From assembly GCF_030063475.1 (NCBI RefSeq), contig NZ_JASIRT010000009.1:62001-126000 (forward strand): a stretch of 64,000 bases of DNA, given 5' to 3'. Position numbers and translations under genes: made by a program. Under the pieces are notes generated by a model. The model did not search any database. It worked only from the letters and a program-made list of their open reading frames with translations, and was not told where the DNA came from. The stretch comes from Roseomonas sp. E05 (GTDB lineage: Bacteria; Pseudomonadota; Alphaproteobacteria; Acetobacterales; Acetobacteraceae). Position 1 is the stretch's first letter; each line of letters starts with the position of its first letter. Of the stretch, positions 7,900 through 17,092 are shown piece after piece.

Positions 7900-9027
7900 T
7901 CACTGCGCCATGGCGCAGGAGCGCGCCTGCTCCTCCACCGCCTTGTGGTCGAAGTCGTTGATCGCCTCGAAGAAGCCGGGGCGGCTGATGACGAAGCTGG
8001 CGGGGTCCACCGCCTTGTCGATCAGCCTGGCGTCGCGCATGAAGTCCTGCATCTTCCCGAAGGCGGCGGGGGTCGTGTAGCCCCAGAGCTTGCCGCCATT
8101 GCTCGCATAGGCATCGCGCATGGATTGCAGCTGCGCCTTCAGGCTGTTCAGATCCCAGGCGATGGCCGTCGCCTCGTCCGGTGCGCCGGAGGCGCGGGTC
8201 TCGGGCCAGCGCGCCCAGTGGATGCGGCGGACGCAGTCCGGGCTGGCCATGGCGAAGACCGTCGCCCGCGCTGCGCCGCGCGCGATCTTCTCGACCAGCG
8301 TGGGGTCCTTGTCGATCGTGCCCTGCAGGGCGCTCAGCGTGTAGTCGGGGTAGCCGCCCCAGGCGGGATCGCGGAAATAGCGCAGCTTCGCGCCCTGGTT
8401 CTCGAAATTGGCGATCATCGAGCCCCAGAACATCAGGCCCTGCACGCGCCCGCTGCGCAGCGCCTCCAGCGCCGGGGCGCCGGCGCCGGTCGCCACCAGC
8501 TGGATGTCGCGGTTGGGATCGAGGCCGTTGTTGGCGAGATAGGCGCGCAGGAAGTGGTTGCCGCCACTGGCGAGGTTGAACACGCCGATGGTCTTGCCCT
8601 TGAACTGCTGCGGCGTGGTGATCGGGCTGCTCTCCAGCGTGACCAGGGACCAGTCCACCACGCCGTTCTGCATGACCGCGCGGACGGGCACGTTGTTCAT
8701 GGCATTGGCCTGGACGATGGCGCTGGAATTCAGCTGCGCGAAGTCCACGCTGCCGGCCACCATCATCTGCACCGCCTGCAGCGAGCCGCCCACCGGCAAC
8801 ACCTCGACATCGAGACCCTCCTGCTTCCACCAGTCGAGCGCGACCGGCATCATCAGCCAGGGATAGGTGAGGTTCAGCACCTGCGTGGCGACGGCGATGC
8901 GGACCTTCCGGAGAGGCTTGTCCGGCGTCTGGGCCTGGGTGGGCAGGGCGGCCAAGAGGCCAGCAGCGCACAGGGCCGCAAGAGCGGCACGGCGCGGTGC
9001 GCGCGTGGCGGCCTTGAGGAAGCGCAT
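7900..9027 (-). CDS. ABC transporter substrate-binding protein, NMT1/SsuA type
   Basis: A 375-residue periplasmic receptor. An N-terminal signal peptide (MRFLKAATRAPRR, then a hydrophobic run ending ALPTQAQ) precedes the mature domain beginning KVRIAVATQ. Blocks such as PLMM-like YPWLMMPVAL, VGGSLQAVQMMVAGSVDFAQ and LKGK-like FKGKTIGVFNLASGG fit the NMT1/SsuA/TauA receptor family, which binds small N- or S-containing organics. The start at 9027 is chosen from GGAG upstream and the fit of the signal peptide; 9042 is an alternative. It is first gene of the operon with the purine-type deaminase and oxygenase. The ligand is unknown. Confidence 0.9.
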   Translation of the reverse strand: MRFLKAATRAPRRAALAALCAAGLLAALPTQAQTPDKPLRKVRIAVATQVLNLTYPWLMMPVALDWWKQEGLDVEVLPVGGSLQAVQMMVAGSVDFAQLNSSAIVQANAMNNVPVRAVMQNGVVDWSLVTLESSPITTPQQFKGKTIGVFNLASGGNHFLRAYLANNGLDPNRDIQLVATGAGAPALEALRSGRVQGLMFWGSMIANFENQGAKLRYFRDPAWGGYPDYTLSALQGTIDKDPTLVEKIARGAARATVFAMASPDCVRRIHWARWPETRASGAPDEATAIAWDLNSLKAQLQSMRDAYASNGGKLWGYTTPAAFGKMQDFMRDARLIDKAVDPASFVISRPGFFEAINDFDHKAVEEQARSCAMAQ

Positions 9028-9208
9028 TCTCGGTATCTCCATAGCAGGACGGCAGCCGGATGGCCGCAGGTGGCGTGATCGGAACGGCATGCGGCCCGGC
9101 GGCCGGCCGCGGCAGGCGATGCAAGGGTCATGCCATGGCCACAGGCTTGGCAGATCGCCGGCAGCGGACCCGGGCCTGCTCCCATCTGCGGCGAAAAGAG
9201 GCGCACTG

Positions 9209-9230
9209 TTCCTCCGCCGGGCAGGAGGAA
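9209..9230. promoter_or_regulatory. 7-8-7 inverted repeat upstream of the importer/deaminase operon
   Basis: TTCCTCC-N8-GGAGGAA lies about 180 bp before the receptor start at 9027, in the 270 bp gap (9028-9297) that must hold the operon promoter. It may be an operator for an unlinked regulator. Apart from this repeat and the hairpin at 9262-9290 I see nothing else in the gap. Confidence 0.3.
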
Positions 9231-9261
9231 CGCGAGGCGGCGGCAACCGGCAGCCTCCACG

Positions 9262-9290
9262 GCGGGGGCGGGCCGGGCGGCCCGCCCCGC
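9262..9290 (-). terminator. GC-rich hairpin after the HyuAB/polyamine-type ABC operon
   Basis: A strong, nearly perfect inverted repeat (GCGGGGGCGGGCC pairing with GGCCCGCCCCGC, one bulged base) begins 8 bp beyond the stop of the last operon gene at 9298. The position suits transcription termination. There is no U-tract. Confidence 0.45.
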
Positions 9291-9297
9291 GGCATCC

Positions 9298-10413
9298 TCA
9301 GGCCGCGGCCGCGGCGCGCGGGAAGACCAGCATGTGCCCGGGCCGCCAGGAAAGCCCGACACGGCTGCCCTGGCCGGGCGGGCCGCTTCCGTCCGCGTCG
9401 TTGGGCATCATCGCGATCAGCGTCGCGCCGCCGCCGATCTCCACATGGTAGTAGGTGACGGCGCCCATATAGACGACATGCCGCACCGTGCCGGGGATGT
9501 CGCCAGGCCGCGCCTCGGGCGCGAGGCTGAGCCGCAACTTCTCCGGGCGGATCACCAGATCCACCGCATGACCCGCGGGGAAACCTGCCTCCGCGCCTTC
9601 CAGCGGCACGACATGGCCGGAGGCGAGGCGGACCTGCATCGCGCCCTCCCTGATGCCCTCGACGGTGCCGGCGACGGCATTGGTGAAGCCGATGAAGTCG
9701 GAGACGAAGCGGCTGCGCGGCCGCTCGTAGATCTCGGCCGGCGTTCCGCTCTGCACGATCTGCCCGGCCTCCATCACCACGACCCGGTCGGAGAGGGTCA
9801 GCGCCTCCTCCTGGTCATGCGTGACGAAGACGGTGGTGATGCCGAGGTCACGCTGCAGCGCCCGGATCTCCACCTGCATCTGCTCGCGCAACTTGCGGTC
9901 CAGCGCCGCCAGCGGCTCATCCAGCAGCAGCACGCGCGGCCGGGTGACGATGGCGCGTGCCAGCGCCACGCGCTGCCGCTGCCCGCCCGAGAGCTGGGAG
10001 GGCCGGCGCCCCTCCATCCCGCCGAGGCGCACCTGCGCCATCGCCTCCCGTACCTGCCGCGCGATCCCGCTGCGGCCCATCCCCTGCATCTGCAGGCCGA
10101 AGGCGATGTTCTCCTCCACGGTCATGTGCGGGAACAGGGCGTAGTTCTGGAAGACCATGCCGATCTGTCGCTTCCAGGGGGCGACGTCGTTGACCACCTG
10201 TCCGGCGATGCGGATCTCGCCCTCATCCGCCGTCTCCAGGCCGGCGATCATGCGCAGCGTGGTGGTCTTGCCGCAGCCGCTCGGGCCGAGCAGGCTGACG
10301 ATCTCGCCCGGCGCGATGGCCAGCGAGACATCGCGCACGGCGGCGAAGGAACCGTACCACTTCTTCACGCCGTCGAGCGAGACGCTCACCGGCTCCGCCA
10401 TGCGCAAGGTCAT
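9298..10413 (-). CDS. ABC transporter ATP-binding protein, PotA type
   Basis: A 371-residue ATPase. It has Walker A GPSGCGKT (residues 43-50), Q-loop MVFQNYALFPHMTV, signature LSGGQRQRVALARA, Walker B VLLLDEPLAALD and switch FVTHDQEEAL, followed by a C-terminal TOBE domain of about 130 residues. It is the energising subunit for the linked permease pair and receptor. The start at 10413 is set by GAGGAG 7 bases upstream. It is the last gene of the HyuA-HyuB-permease-permease-receptor-ATPase operon, transcribed from about 17 kb. Confidence 0.94.
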   Translation of the reverse strand: MTLRMAEPVSVSLDGVKKWYGSFAAVRDVSLAIAPGEIVSLLGPSGCGKTTTLRMIAGLETADEGEIRIAGQVVNDVAPWKRQIGMVFQNYALFPHMTVEENIAFGLQMQGMGRSGIARQVREAMAQVRLGGMEGRRPSQLSGGQRQRVALARAIVTRPRVLLLDEPLAALDRKLREQMQVEIRALQRDLGITTVFVTHDQEEALTLSDRVVVMEAGQIVQSGTPAEIYERPRSRFVSDFIGFTNAVAGTVEGIREGAMQVRLASGHVVPLEGAEAGFPAGHAVDLVIRPEKLRLSLAPEARPGDIPGTVRHVVYMGAVTYYHVEIGGGATLIAMMPNDADGSGPPGQGSRVGLSWRPGHMLVFPRAAAAA

Positions 10414-10424
10414 CGGCCTGCTCC

Positions 10425-11531
10425 TCAGCCCTTCAGGGTGCGGTTGATAAGGCTGGTCATGCGCGGCATCTGCGGCCCGAGCGCGGCATAATCCGGCCGC
10501 ACCAGGCGGCTGGCCGCGTCGCTGGCCGTCATGACGGCCGGATTGCCGCGCAGCGCCTCGGGGATCTCGATCTTGGTCGAGGCCGGGGAGAAGAAGCCGC
10601 GCTCGATCCAGGCGCGCTGGCACTCGTCAGAGAGCCAGGTGTCGAGATAGCGCTGGGTCAGCTCCGTCACTGCCGGGCTGAAGCCGGCGCAGACCTGCAT
10701 GTGGCCGGCCCATTGCACGCCGCCCTCCTTCGGCACGGTGAAGGCGACCTTCTTGCCCTGCGCCTTCGCCTGGGCCGCCCAGGCGCCCCAGTGCGGCGCC
10801 AGCCAGACCTCGCCACGCGAGACCAGGTCGGCCTCGGCTACCGGCGAGTTCACCCAGGCGCCGATATTGGCCTTGTGCGGCGCCCAGGCCTTGATGCCGG
10901 CCTCCAGGTCCGGTCCCTCGCCGGCGGCGACGGCGGCCATGATGTAGCCGTCGTACCAGGCATCCCACATGGAGACGCGGCCGCGGTACTTCGGGTCCCA
11001 GAGATCGGCCCAGGACTTCGGCTCCTCGACGTGGTCGGGGTTGTACATGATGCCGACTGGCGAGAGATGGAACGGAATGCCGAAGCCGCCCGGCGTCATG
11101 ATCGCCTGCGGCACATGCGTGGCGTTCGGCACGAAGTCCGGGTTGAACTTCGTCCACATGCCATCCGCGATGCCGCGCTGGGCGAAGATGTCGTTGAACA
11201 TGCCGCCGCTGACGACGGGATTGCCGCGCTGCGCCAGCATGCGCGGGTAGCCGGCCGCGTTGGAGCCGATCTCGAAGCGGATCTCCGTCTTCGGGAAGCG
11301 GTCGCGCGCCATTGGCAGGGTCGCGTCGCGCAGGATGTCCGGGACGATGCCGGGCTGCGAGAAGATGGTGAGCTGGGCGACCTCCGCTGCGCTCGCCTGC
11401 GCCAGCGCCTCGGAGAATCGCAGCAGCGACGCGCCGCCCGCGCCCAGAGCCAGCAGCCCCTGCAACAGGCTGCGGCGGCGCGGATGGCGGCGGAATTCGT
11501 GGAGCAGTTCGGAGCCGGTCTCGGTGGTCAT
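10425..11531 (-). CDS. ABC transporter substrate-binding protein, PotD-like
   Basis: A 368-residue extracellular solute-binding protein of the spermidine/putrescine class. The N-terminus has an arginine-rich stretch (HPRRRSLLQG) followed by a hydrophobic run ending near SEALAQA; it resembles a Tat-like or Sec signal. The mature part shows FSQPGIVPDI, FHLSPVGIMYNPD and SWADLWDPKYRGRVSMWD, typical of PotD-type receptors. Linkage to hydantoinase/oxoprolinase genes argues for an N-containing cyclic or amide ligand rather than a polyamine; this is inference. Confidence 0.9.
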   Translation of the reverse strand: MTTETGSELLHEFRRHPRRRSLLQGLLALGAGGASLLRFSEALAQASAAEVAQLTIFSQPGIVPDILRDATLPMARDRFPKTEIRFEIGSNAAGYPRMLAQRGNPVVSGGMFNDIFAQRGIADGMWTKFNPDFVPNATHVPQAIMTPGGFGIPFHLSPVGIMYNPDHVEEPKSWADLWDPKYRGRVSMWDAWYDGYIMAAVAAGEGPDLEAGIKAWAPHKANIGAWVNSPVAEADLVSRGEVWLAPHWGAWAAQAKAQGKKVAFTVPKEGGVQWAGHMQVCAGFSPAVTELTQRYLDTWLSDECQRAWIERGFFSPASTKIEIPEALRGNPAVMTASDAASRLVRPDYAALGPQMPRMTSLINRTLKG

Positions 11532-11580
11532 GCTCGCCTCTCTGTCGCGGTGATTCGTGGCACCCGCGCGGCGGTGCCGC

Positions 11581-12378
11581 TCAGGTGAAATGCCTGCCGA
11601 GGCCGACGAACCGCTCGATCAGCAGCACCGCCACGACCGTCATGCCGATCAGCACGGTCGAGAGCGCCGCCAGCGTCGGATCGAGGCTGAACTCGGCGTA
11701 GTTGTACATCTCCAGCGGCAGGGTCATCATTCCCGGCCCGACGAGGAAGAGCGAGATGGTGAACTCGTCGAAGGAGATGATGAAGGAGAAGGTGACGCCC
11801 GCCAGGATGCCGGGCCGCAGCAGCGGCAGGGTGACATGGCGGAAGCTGCGCCAGGGATTGGCGCCCAGCGTCAACGCCGCCTCCTCGCAGGCGCGGTCGA
11901 TCTCGGCCAGCGTCGCCGAGGTGGTGCGGATGATGTAGGGCAGCGTGATGACGACATGCGCCAGCACCAGCCCCCAGAAGCTGCGCACCAGCCCGAGCGG
12001 GCTCAGCACCATGGCGACGGCGACCGCCAGCACGATGGCCGGGAAGACCAGCGGCGTCAGGAACAGCATCCGCAGCGCCTCCCGCCCGGGAAAGCGGTAG
12101 CGGCCGAGCGCCAGCGTGACGCCGAGGCCGGCGACCAGCGAGACCGCCGTCGCCACGCCGGCCACGGCGGCGCTGATGCCGGCGGCCCGCACCAGTTCCG
12201 GCCGCGCCAGGATGTTGGCGAACCAGCGCAGCGAGAAGCCCTGCGGCGGGAAGGCGAGGGTGGAGCCGGCGCTGAAGGCCGAGGGGATCACCACCAGGAT
12301 GGGCAGGGCGAGGAAGGCCAGGATCAGCCCGACATAGAGGCCGAGGAGCCGCTCGCCGGCGAGAGCGCGCTGGGTCAT
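11581..12378 (-). CDS. ABC transporter permease, PotC type
   Basis: A 265-residue inner-membrane permease with six predicted helices and the conserved EAA loop in CEEAALTLGANPWRSFRHV (about residues 163-181). It is the second permease of the PotBC-type pair. It lies 15 bp after the first permease gene and 49 bp before the receptor gene in the same - strand operon. Confidence 0.93.
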   Translation of the reverse strand: MTQRALAGERLLGLYVGLILAFLALPILVVIPSAFSAGSTLAFPPQGFSLRWFANILARPELVRAAGISAAVAGVATAVSLVAGLGVTLALGRYRFPGREALRMLFLTPLVFPAIVLAVAVAMVLSPLGLVRSFWGLVLAHVVITLPYIIRTTSATLAEIDRACEEAALTLGANPWRSFRHVTLPLLRPGILAGVTFSFIISFDEFTISLFLVGPGMMTLPLEMYNYAEFSLDPTLAALSTVLIGMTVVAVLLIERFVGLGRHFT

Positions 12379-12393
12379 GGCGTCGGTGTCTCC

Positions 12394-13320
12394 CTAGCGC
12401 CGGGCATGGCGCGCGAAAGCCAGCCCGTAGAGGGCCAGGATGACGAAGGTGCCGATGGTCAGCACCATCGAGGCGGCGGCCCCGGTCGGCCAGTCCACCA
12501 GCACCACCATCTGCTCGTGGATGCTGATGGCCAGCACCGTCACCTGCCCGCGGCCGAGCCAGAGCGGCGTGATGTAGGCGCCGATGCTCAGGCAGAAGAC
12601 CACGACCGAGCCGGCGGCGACGCCCTGCGCCGAGAGCGGCAGGGTGACGCGCAGAAAATTCCGCACGGGATGGGCGCCGAGCAGCGCGGCGGCCTCGCTG
12701 AGCGAGGGGTCGATCTTGCCGAGCACCGTGGCGATGGAAAGCACCATGAAGGGCAGCAGGATGTGCACCATGCCCAGCACGACGCTCCAGAAGCTCTGCA
12801 TCAGCGGCAGCGGCGTGTCGGTCAGGCCGAGCGCCATCAGTGCGCTGTTCACCAGCCCCTCGTTGCCGAGCAGGATGGTCCAGCCCATGGTCCGCACCAC
12901 GATGCTGACCAGCAATGGCGCGATGACGCCGAGGAAGACGAGATGCTTCCAGCGCGAGCGGCTGCGCGCCAGATACCAGGCGACAGGATAGCCCAGCAGC
13001 GCCGTGATCGCCGTCACCACCAGGCCCAGGCCGAAGGTGCGGAGGATGATGCGCAGGAAGTAGGGGTCGCCCAGGACGTCGCGGTACTTGTCGAGCGTCA
13101 GCGCCGCGCCGTTCGGGTAGCGGTCGGTGAAGGAGATGCCGAGCATGGTCAGGAAGGGCCAGACCAGCACCAGCGCCAGCAGAACGGCGCCGGGCAGCAG
13201 CAGCAGGACCGGTGCCAGGACCTGGCGCAGGGCGCGCCAGCGGCGGCGCGGGGCGGCACCGGCCGCCGGCTGCTGCATGCGGGGCACCGCCGCCGTCTCC
13301 TCGGTGAGCGCGCGCGTCAT
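12394..13320 (-). CDS. ABC transporter permease, PotB type
   Basis: A 308-residue permease with a basic cytoplasmic N-terminus (about 35 residues), a first helix around VLLLLPGAVLLALVLVWPFL and the EAA loop in SEAALLGAHPVRNFLRV. It pairs with the PotC-like subunit to form the membrane channel. Its ATG directly abuts the stop of hyuB (13320/13321), so the transporter and enzyme genes are coupled. Confidence 0.93.
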   Translation of the reverse strand: MTRALTEETAAVPRMQQPAAGAAPRRRWRALRQVLAPVLLLLPGAVLLALVLVWPFLTMLGISFTDRYPNGAALTLDKYRDVLGDPYFLRIILRTFGLGLVVTAITALLGYPVAWYLARSRSRWKHLVFLGVIAPLLVSIVVRTMGWTILLGNEGLVNSALMALGLTDTPLPLMQSFWSVVLGMVHILLPFMVLSIATVLGKIDPSLSEAAALLGAHPVRNFLRVTLPLSAQGVAAGSVVVFCLSIGAYITPLWLGRGQVTVLAISIHEQMVVLVDWPTGAAASMVLTIGTFVILALYGLAFARHARR

Positions 13321-14952
13321 TCAGACGGTGGTCTTGCCGTTGCGCCGGTCGGCCTCGCCCGCCGCCGCATCCCGCTCCGCCGGCGGGCCATAGCCGGCGC
13401 CGCCCGCCGTCTCCACCAGGATGCGGTCGCCGCGCCGCATGCGCGTGACGATCTTGGAGCGGATCACCTCGGTGCTGCCATCGGCGCGCAGGATGGTGCC
13501 GCGTGCCATGGCGCCGTCCGCGCCGCCGGCGACACCACGGGCGGCGCTGAAATGCCGCTCGCCGCGATAGCTGACGGCCACGTCCTCGCCCAGCACCTCG
13601 TATTCGCGGATGGTGCCGAGGCCGCCGCGCCAGGTGCCGGCGCCACCCGAGCCGGGGCGCAGCGTGACGCGGTTCAGGCGGATCGGCGTCTCCATCTCCA
13701 TGGCTTCCGCCGGCAGGTTCATGCCGTTGGTGGCGTCCGTCTCGATCACGTCCACGCCGTCGCTGCCGCGCGCGGCGCCGCTGCCGCCGGCGATCTGGTC
13801 GCCGGTGACGAATTGGCTGCCATCCCCGCGCTGGCCGCCGAAGGTCAGCATCACCATCTCCCCGGCCGAGGCGGCGGGCACGCGCTCCGGCATCACCTCG
13901 GCGAAGGCGGCCAGGATCATGCCGGCGACCCGTTTGATGGTGGCGGTGCGCGCATTCACCGCCGCCGGCTCGCGCGGGTTCAGGATGGTGCCTTCGGGGA
14001 TGTGCAGGCTGATCGGCCGGAAGCAGCCGCCATTGGTGGGGATCGAGGAATCCGTCAGCGCGCGGATGGCGAAGCAGGCGGCGGCCAGCGTACCGGACGG
14101 CACGCAGTTCAGCGGGCCACGCACCTGCGGGCTGGTGCCGGTGAAGTCGAGATGGATGGCGCGGTCACGCAGCGTCACCGCCACTTCCAGCCGGATCGGC
14201 CGGTCGAGGTCCACGCCGTCATTGTCCAGCCAGTCCACGGCACGGTAGGTGCCTTCCGGGATGCGGGCCAGGGCCTGGCGCGTCATGATCTCGGAGCGGT
14301 CGAGCAGGTCGGCGAAGATGGCGGTGAGATGCTCCGCGCCGTAGCGCCCGGCCAGCGCCGCGAGCCGGCGCGCGCCGACCGAGCAGGCCGCCATCTGCGC
14401 GTTGACGTCGCCCATCACCGTGTCGGGGATGCGGACATTGCTGCGCAGGATGCGCACCAGCGTCTCGTTGACGCGGCCATCCTCGCGGTAGCGCAGCGGC
14501 GGCAGGCGCAGGCCTTCCTGGTAGATCTCGGTGGAATTGGTGGGAACCGAGCCGGCGATCATGCCGCCCATGTCCTGGTGGTGCGTCAGCGCCGCGCTGA
14601 AGGCAATCAGCCGCCCTTCCACCAGGATCGGCTGGATCAGGGCGATGTCGGGCAGATGGGTGCCGCCCTCGTAGGGATCGTTCAGCAGGAAGGTGTCGCC
14701 CGCGCGCATCTCGGCGACGGGAAAGGTCTCGATCACCTTGCGCACCATCGGGATCAGCGTGGCGAGGTGGATCGGGATGGCGCAGGCCTGGGAGAGGGTC
14801 ACGCCTTCCGCCGTGAACAGCCCGGCCGAGGCGTCCAGGCCTTCCTTCACGATGGGCGAGAAGGAACTGCGCAGCAGGGTGGACTGCATCTCGTTGGCGA
14901 TGCCGTCCAGCTTGTGGCGGACAACCTCGACGGTGATCGGGTCCAGGCTCAT
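13321..14952 (-). CDS. hyuB: hydantoinase B / oxoprolinase B subunit
   Basis: A 543-residue HyuB-family protein, the usual partner of HyuA in ATP-dependent hydrolysis of cyclic amides (5-oxoproline, hydantoins) and related to acetone carboxylase alpha-type subunits. Recognisable blocks are DPITVEVVRHKLDGIANEM at the N-terminus, FLLNDPYEGGTHLPDI, HHQDMGGMI and PGSGGAGTWRGGLGTIREYE near the C-terminus. The start overlaps the end of hyuA by 4 bp. The length matches the family. The exact ring substrate cannot be inferred. Confidence 0.93.
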   Translation of the reverse strand: MSLDPITVEVVRHKLDGIANEMQSTLLRSSFSPIVKEGLDASAGLFTAEGVTLSQACAIPIHLATLIPMVRKVIETFPVAEMRAGDTFLLNDPYEGGTHLPDIALIQPILVEGRLIAFSAALTHHQDMGGMIAGSVPTNSTEIYQEGLRLPPLRYREDGRVNETLVRILRSNVRIPDTVMGDVNAQMAACSVGARRLAALAGRYGAEHLTAIFADLLDRSEIMTRQALARIPEGTYRAVDWLDNDGVDLDRPIRLEVAVTLRDRAIHLDFTGTSPQVRGPLNCVPSGTLAAACFAIRALTDSSIPTNGGCFRPISLHIPEGTILNPREPAAVNARTATIKRVAGMILAAFAEVMPERVPAASAGEMVMLTFGGQRGDGSQFVTGDQIAGGSGAARGSDGVDVIETDATNGMNLPAEAMEMETPIRLNRVTLRPGSGGAGTWRGGLGTIREYEVLGEDVAVSYRGERHFSAARGVAGGADGAMARGTILRADGSTEVIRSKIVTRMRRGDRILVETAGGAGYGPPAERDAAAGEADRRNGKTTV

Positions 14953-17039
14953 GCCGCGCTCTCCTTCTCGATCAGCAACACGCCCTCGGGGCCTACGCGC
15001 AGGCTCCAGCCGGGCTCGACCAGGGTGGTGGTGTCCTGCTGCTCCACGATGGCGGGGCCGGAGACGCGCAGGCCGGGGCGCAGCGCCGCGCGCGGCCAGA
15101 TCTCGGCCTCCACCGGCGTATCGGAATGCCGCACCCAGATGGCGCGCCGGCGCGGCCCCTCCTCGGAGGACGCCCAGCTCGCCCCGCCCGCCGCAACGCC
15201 CGCCGCGGCGCGCTTGACGACGCGCAGGTTGACGACGCGCGCTGGGTTTTCCGTGCTGTGGCCATAGACGCGGTCATGCACGGCGAGGAAGTCGCGATAG
15301 GCGCGCGCGATGGCGTCCGGAGCGGCAGGGTCGAAGGGCACTTCCAGGTGGTAGGACTGGCCGGTGTAGCAGAGGTCGAGGAAGTGCCGCGTCTCCACCG
15401 CTTCCGGCGCCACGCCTTCCTGGGCCATCAACGCGCCGCTGCGTGCCTCCAGCTCGTCCAGCGCGGGGCGCAGCGTCGCCAGGGCGGCTTCGTCCAGCGG
15501 CATCGGCACGGAGAGCGAGACCTCGTGCTCCACCGGGGCGCCCAGCGCGCCGGCGGCGGCCAGCACGCCCGGATGCGGCGGCACGATGATGGTGGTGACG
15601 CCCAGCTCCTCGGCCAGGGCCGTGGCATGCATCGGCCCGCCGCCGCCAAGCGGCAGCAGCGCGAAGCCGCGCGGGTCGATCCCGCGACCGATGGAGACGA
15701 GGCGGATCGCCTCCGCCATCTGCGCGTTCACAACACGATGGATGCCGAGCGCCGCCTGCTCGACCGAAAGGCCCAGCGGCTCCGCGGCGTGCCGGCGGAT
15801 CGCCTCCACCGCAAGCTCGGGGCGCAGGCCGATGGTGCCGCCGGCGAAGCGCTGCGGGTCGATGTAGCCCAGGGCCACCGAGGCATCGGTCACCGTCGGC
15901 CGCTCGCCGCCGCGCCCGTAGCAGGCGGGGCCGGGCTCCGAGCCGGCGGATTCCGGCCCGACGCGCAGCGTGCCGGCGCCGTCCAGCCAGGCCAGGCTAC
16001 CGCCGCCCGAGCCGATGGCGGTGACATCCACCATCGGCACCCGCACGGTATAGCCGTCGATATAGCCCTCGGCGCGGATCAGCGGTTCGCCCTCGGCGAT
16101 CAGCGCGATGTCGCAGGAGGTGCCGCCGATATCCACGGTGATCAGGTCGCGCAGCCCGGCCATGCGGCCGATCTCCAGGCCGCCGACCACCCCGGCGGCG
16201 GGGCCCGAGAGGAAGAGCCGCACCGGCCGCTGCCGCGCGATGGCCGAGGACATCAGCCCGCCGCGCGACTGCATCACCTGCATCGGCGCCGGCACGCCGG
16301 CCGAGGCAAGGCCCTGCTCCATATCCGCCAGGTAGTTGGCGACAACCGGCTTCACGTAGCTGTCGAAGGCGGTGACGCAGCTGCGCTCGTATTCGCGGAA
16401 GGCCGGGTCCACCTCGCAGGAGAGCGAGACCGGCAGGCCCGGCTGCCGCTCGGCGATCAACTCCGCCACGCGCCGCTCATGCGCCGGGTTGCGGAAGGAG
16501 AAGAGCAGGCAGACGGCGATTGCCTCGGCCCCCTGCGCCACCAGCTCGTCCGCCGCTCGCCGCACGCTGTCCTCGTCGAGCGGCGTGACGACGTGGCCCT
16601 CGGCGTCCAGCCGCTCGCGCACCTCCTTGCGGAAGGCGCCGGGCGCGAGGAAGACCGGCGTCTGCGGGCGCAGCACCAAGTCGTACATCTCGGCGCGCTT
16701 CTGGCGGCCGATCTCCAGCACGTCGCGGAAGCCTTCGGTGGTGATGAGGCCGATGCGTGCGCCCTTGCGCTCCAGCACCGCGTTGGTGGCGACGGTGGTG
16801 CCATGCGCCAGGCGGCGCACGGCCTGCGGCGGCAGGTTCCAGTCGGTGCGCGCGCGCTCCAGCGCGGCCAGCACGGCGCGGCTCGGATTGCCGCGCGTGG
16901 AGGGCACCTTCATCAGGCGGATGCGGCCATCGGCGCCGCGGCAGACGATGTCGGTGAAGGTGCCGCCGATATCGATGCCGATCTCGCAGTCCAGCACCGC
17001 GCCGCGATCTCCATCCATGCCGATATCCGCCTCTTTCAT
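14949..17039 (-). CDS. hyuA: hydantoinase A / oxoprolinase A subunit
   Basis: A 696-residue ATPase-type subunit with an ASKHA fold. The N-terminal phosphate loop is GIDIGGTFTDIV (about residues 22-33) and the second nucleotide-binding block is ITVDIGGTSCDIAL. FLSGPAAGVVGG and LLPLGGGGPMHATALAEELG are HyuA hallmarks. It activates the cyclic amide by phosphorylation together with HyuB. It is first gene of a six-gene operon ending with a polyamine-type ABC importer. An internal ATG eight codons in (MDGDRG) is an alternative start. The promoter region upstream holds three operator-like repeats. Confidence 0.94.
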   Translation of the reverse strand: MKEADIGMDGDRGAVLDCEIGIDIGGTFTDIVCRGADGRIRLMKVPSTRGNPSRAVLAALERARTDWNLPPQAVRRLAHGTTVATNAVLERKGARIGLITTEGFRDVLEIGRQKRAEMYDLVLRPQTPVFLAPGAFRKEVRERLDAEGHVVTPLDEDSVRRAADELVAQGAEAIAVCLLFSFRNPAHERRVAELIAERQPGLPVSLSCEVDPAFREYERSCVTAFDSYVKPVVANYLADMEQGLASAGVPAPMQVMQSRGGLMSSAIARQRPVRLFLSGPAAGVVGGLEIGRMAGLRDLITVDIGGTSCDIALIAEGEPLIRAEGYIDGYTVRVPMVDVTAIGSGGGSLAWLDGAGTLRVGPESAGSEPGPACYGRGGERPTVTDASVALGYIDPQRFAGGTIGLRPELAVEAIRRHAAEPLGLSVEQAALGIHRVVNAQMAEAIRLVSIGRGIDPRGFALLPLGGGGPMHATALAEELGVTTIIVPPHPGVLAAAGALGAPVEHEVSLSVPMPLDEAALATLRPALDELEARSGALMAQEGVAPEAVETRHFLDLCYTGQSYHLEVPFDPAAPDAIARAYRDFLAVHDRVYGHSTENPARVVNLRVVKRAAAGVAAGGASWASSEEGPRRRAIWVRHSDTPVEAEIWPRAALRPGLRVSGPAIVEQQDTTTLVEPGWSLRVGPEGVLLIEKESAA

Positions 17040-17092
17040 GGGCCTCCGGAGGGGAAAGCCGCGGCCGCCGCGCTTCCGGTCTTCAGGAGGTA

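Noticed and set aside
11557-15267. A 1236-codon open frame on the + strand, antisense to permease, hyuB and hyuA genes
   Set aside because: Low-complexity Arg/His/Gln/Asp-rich translation with no recognisable domain. It is a GC-driven antisense shadow.
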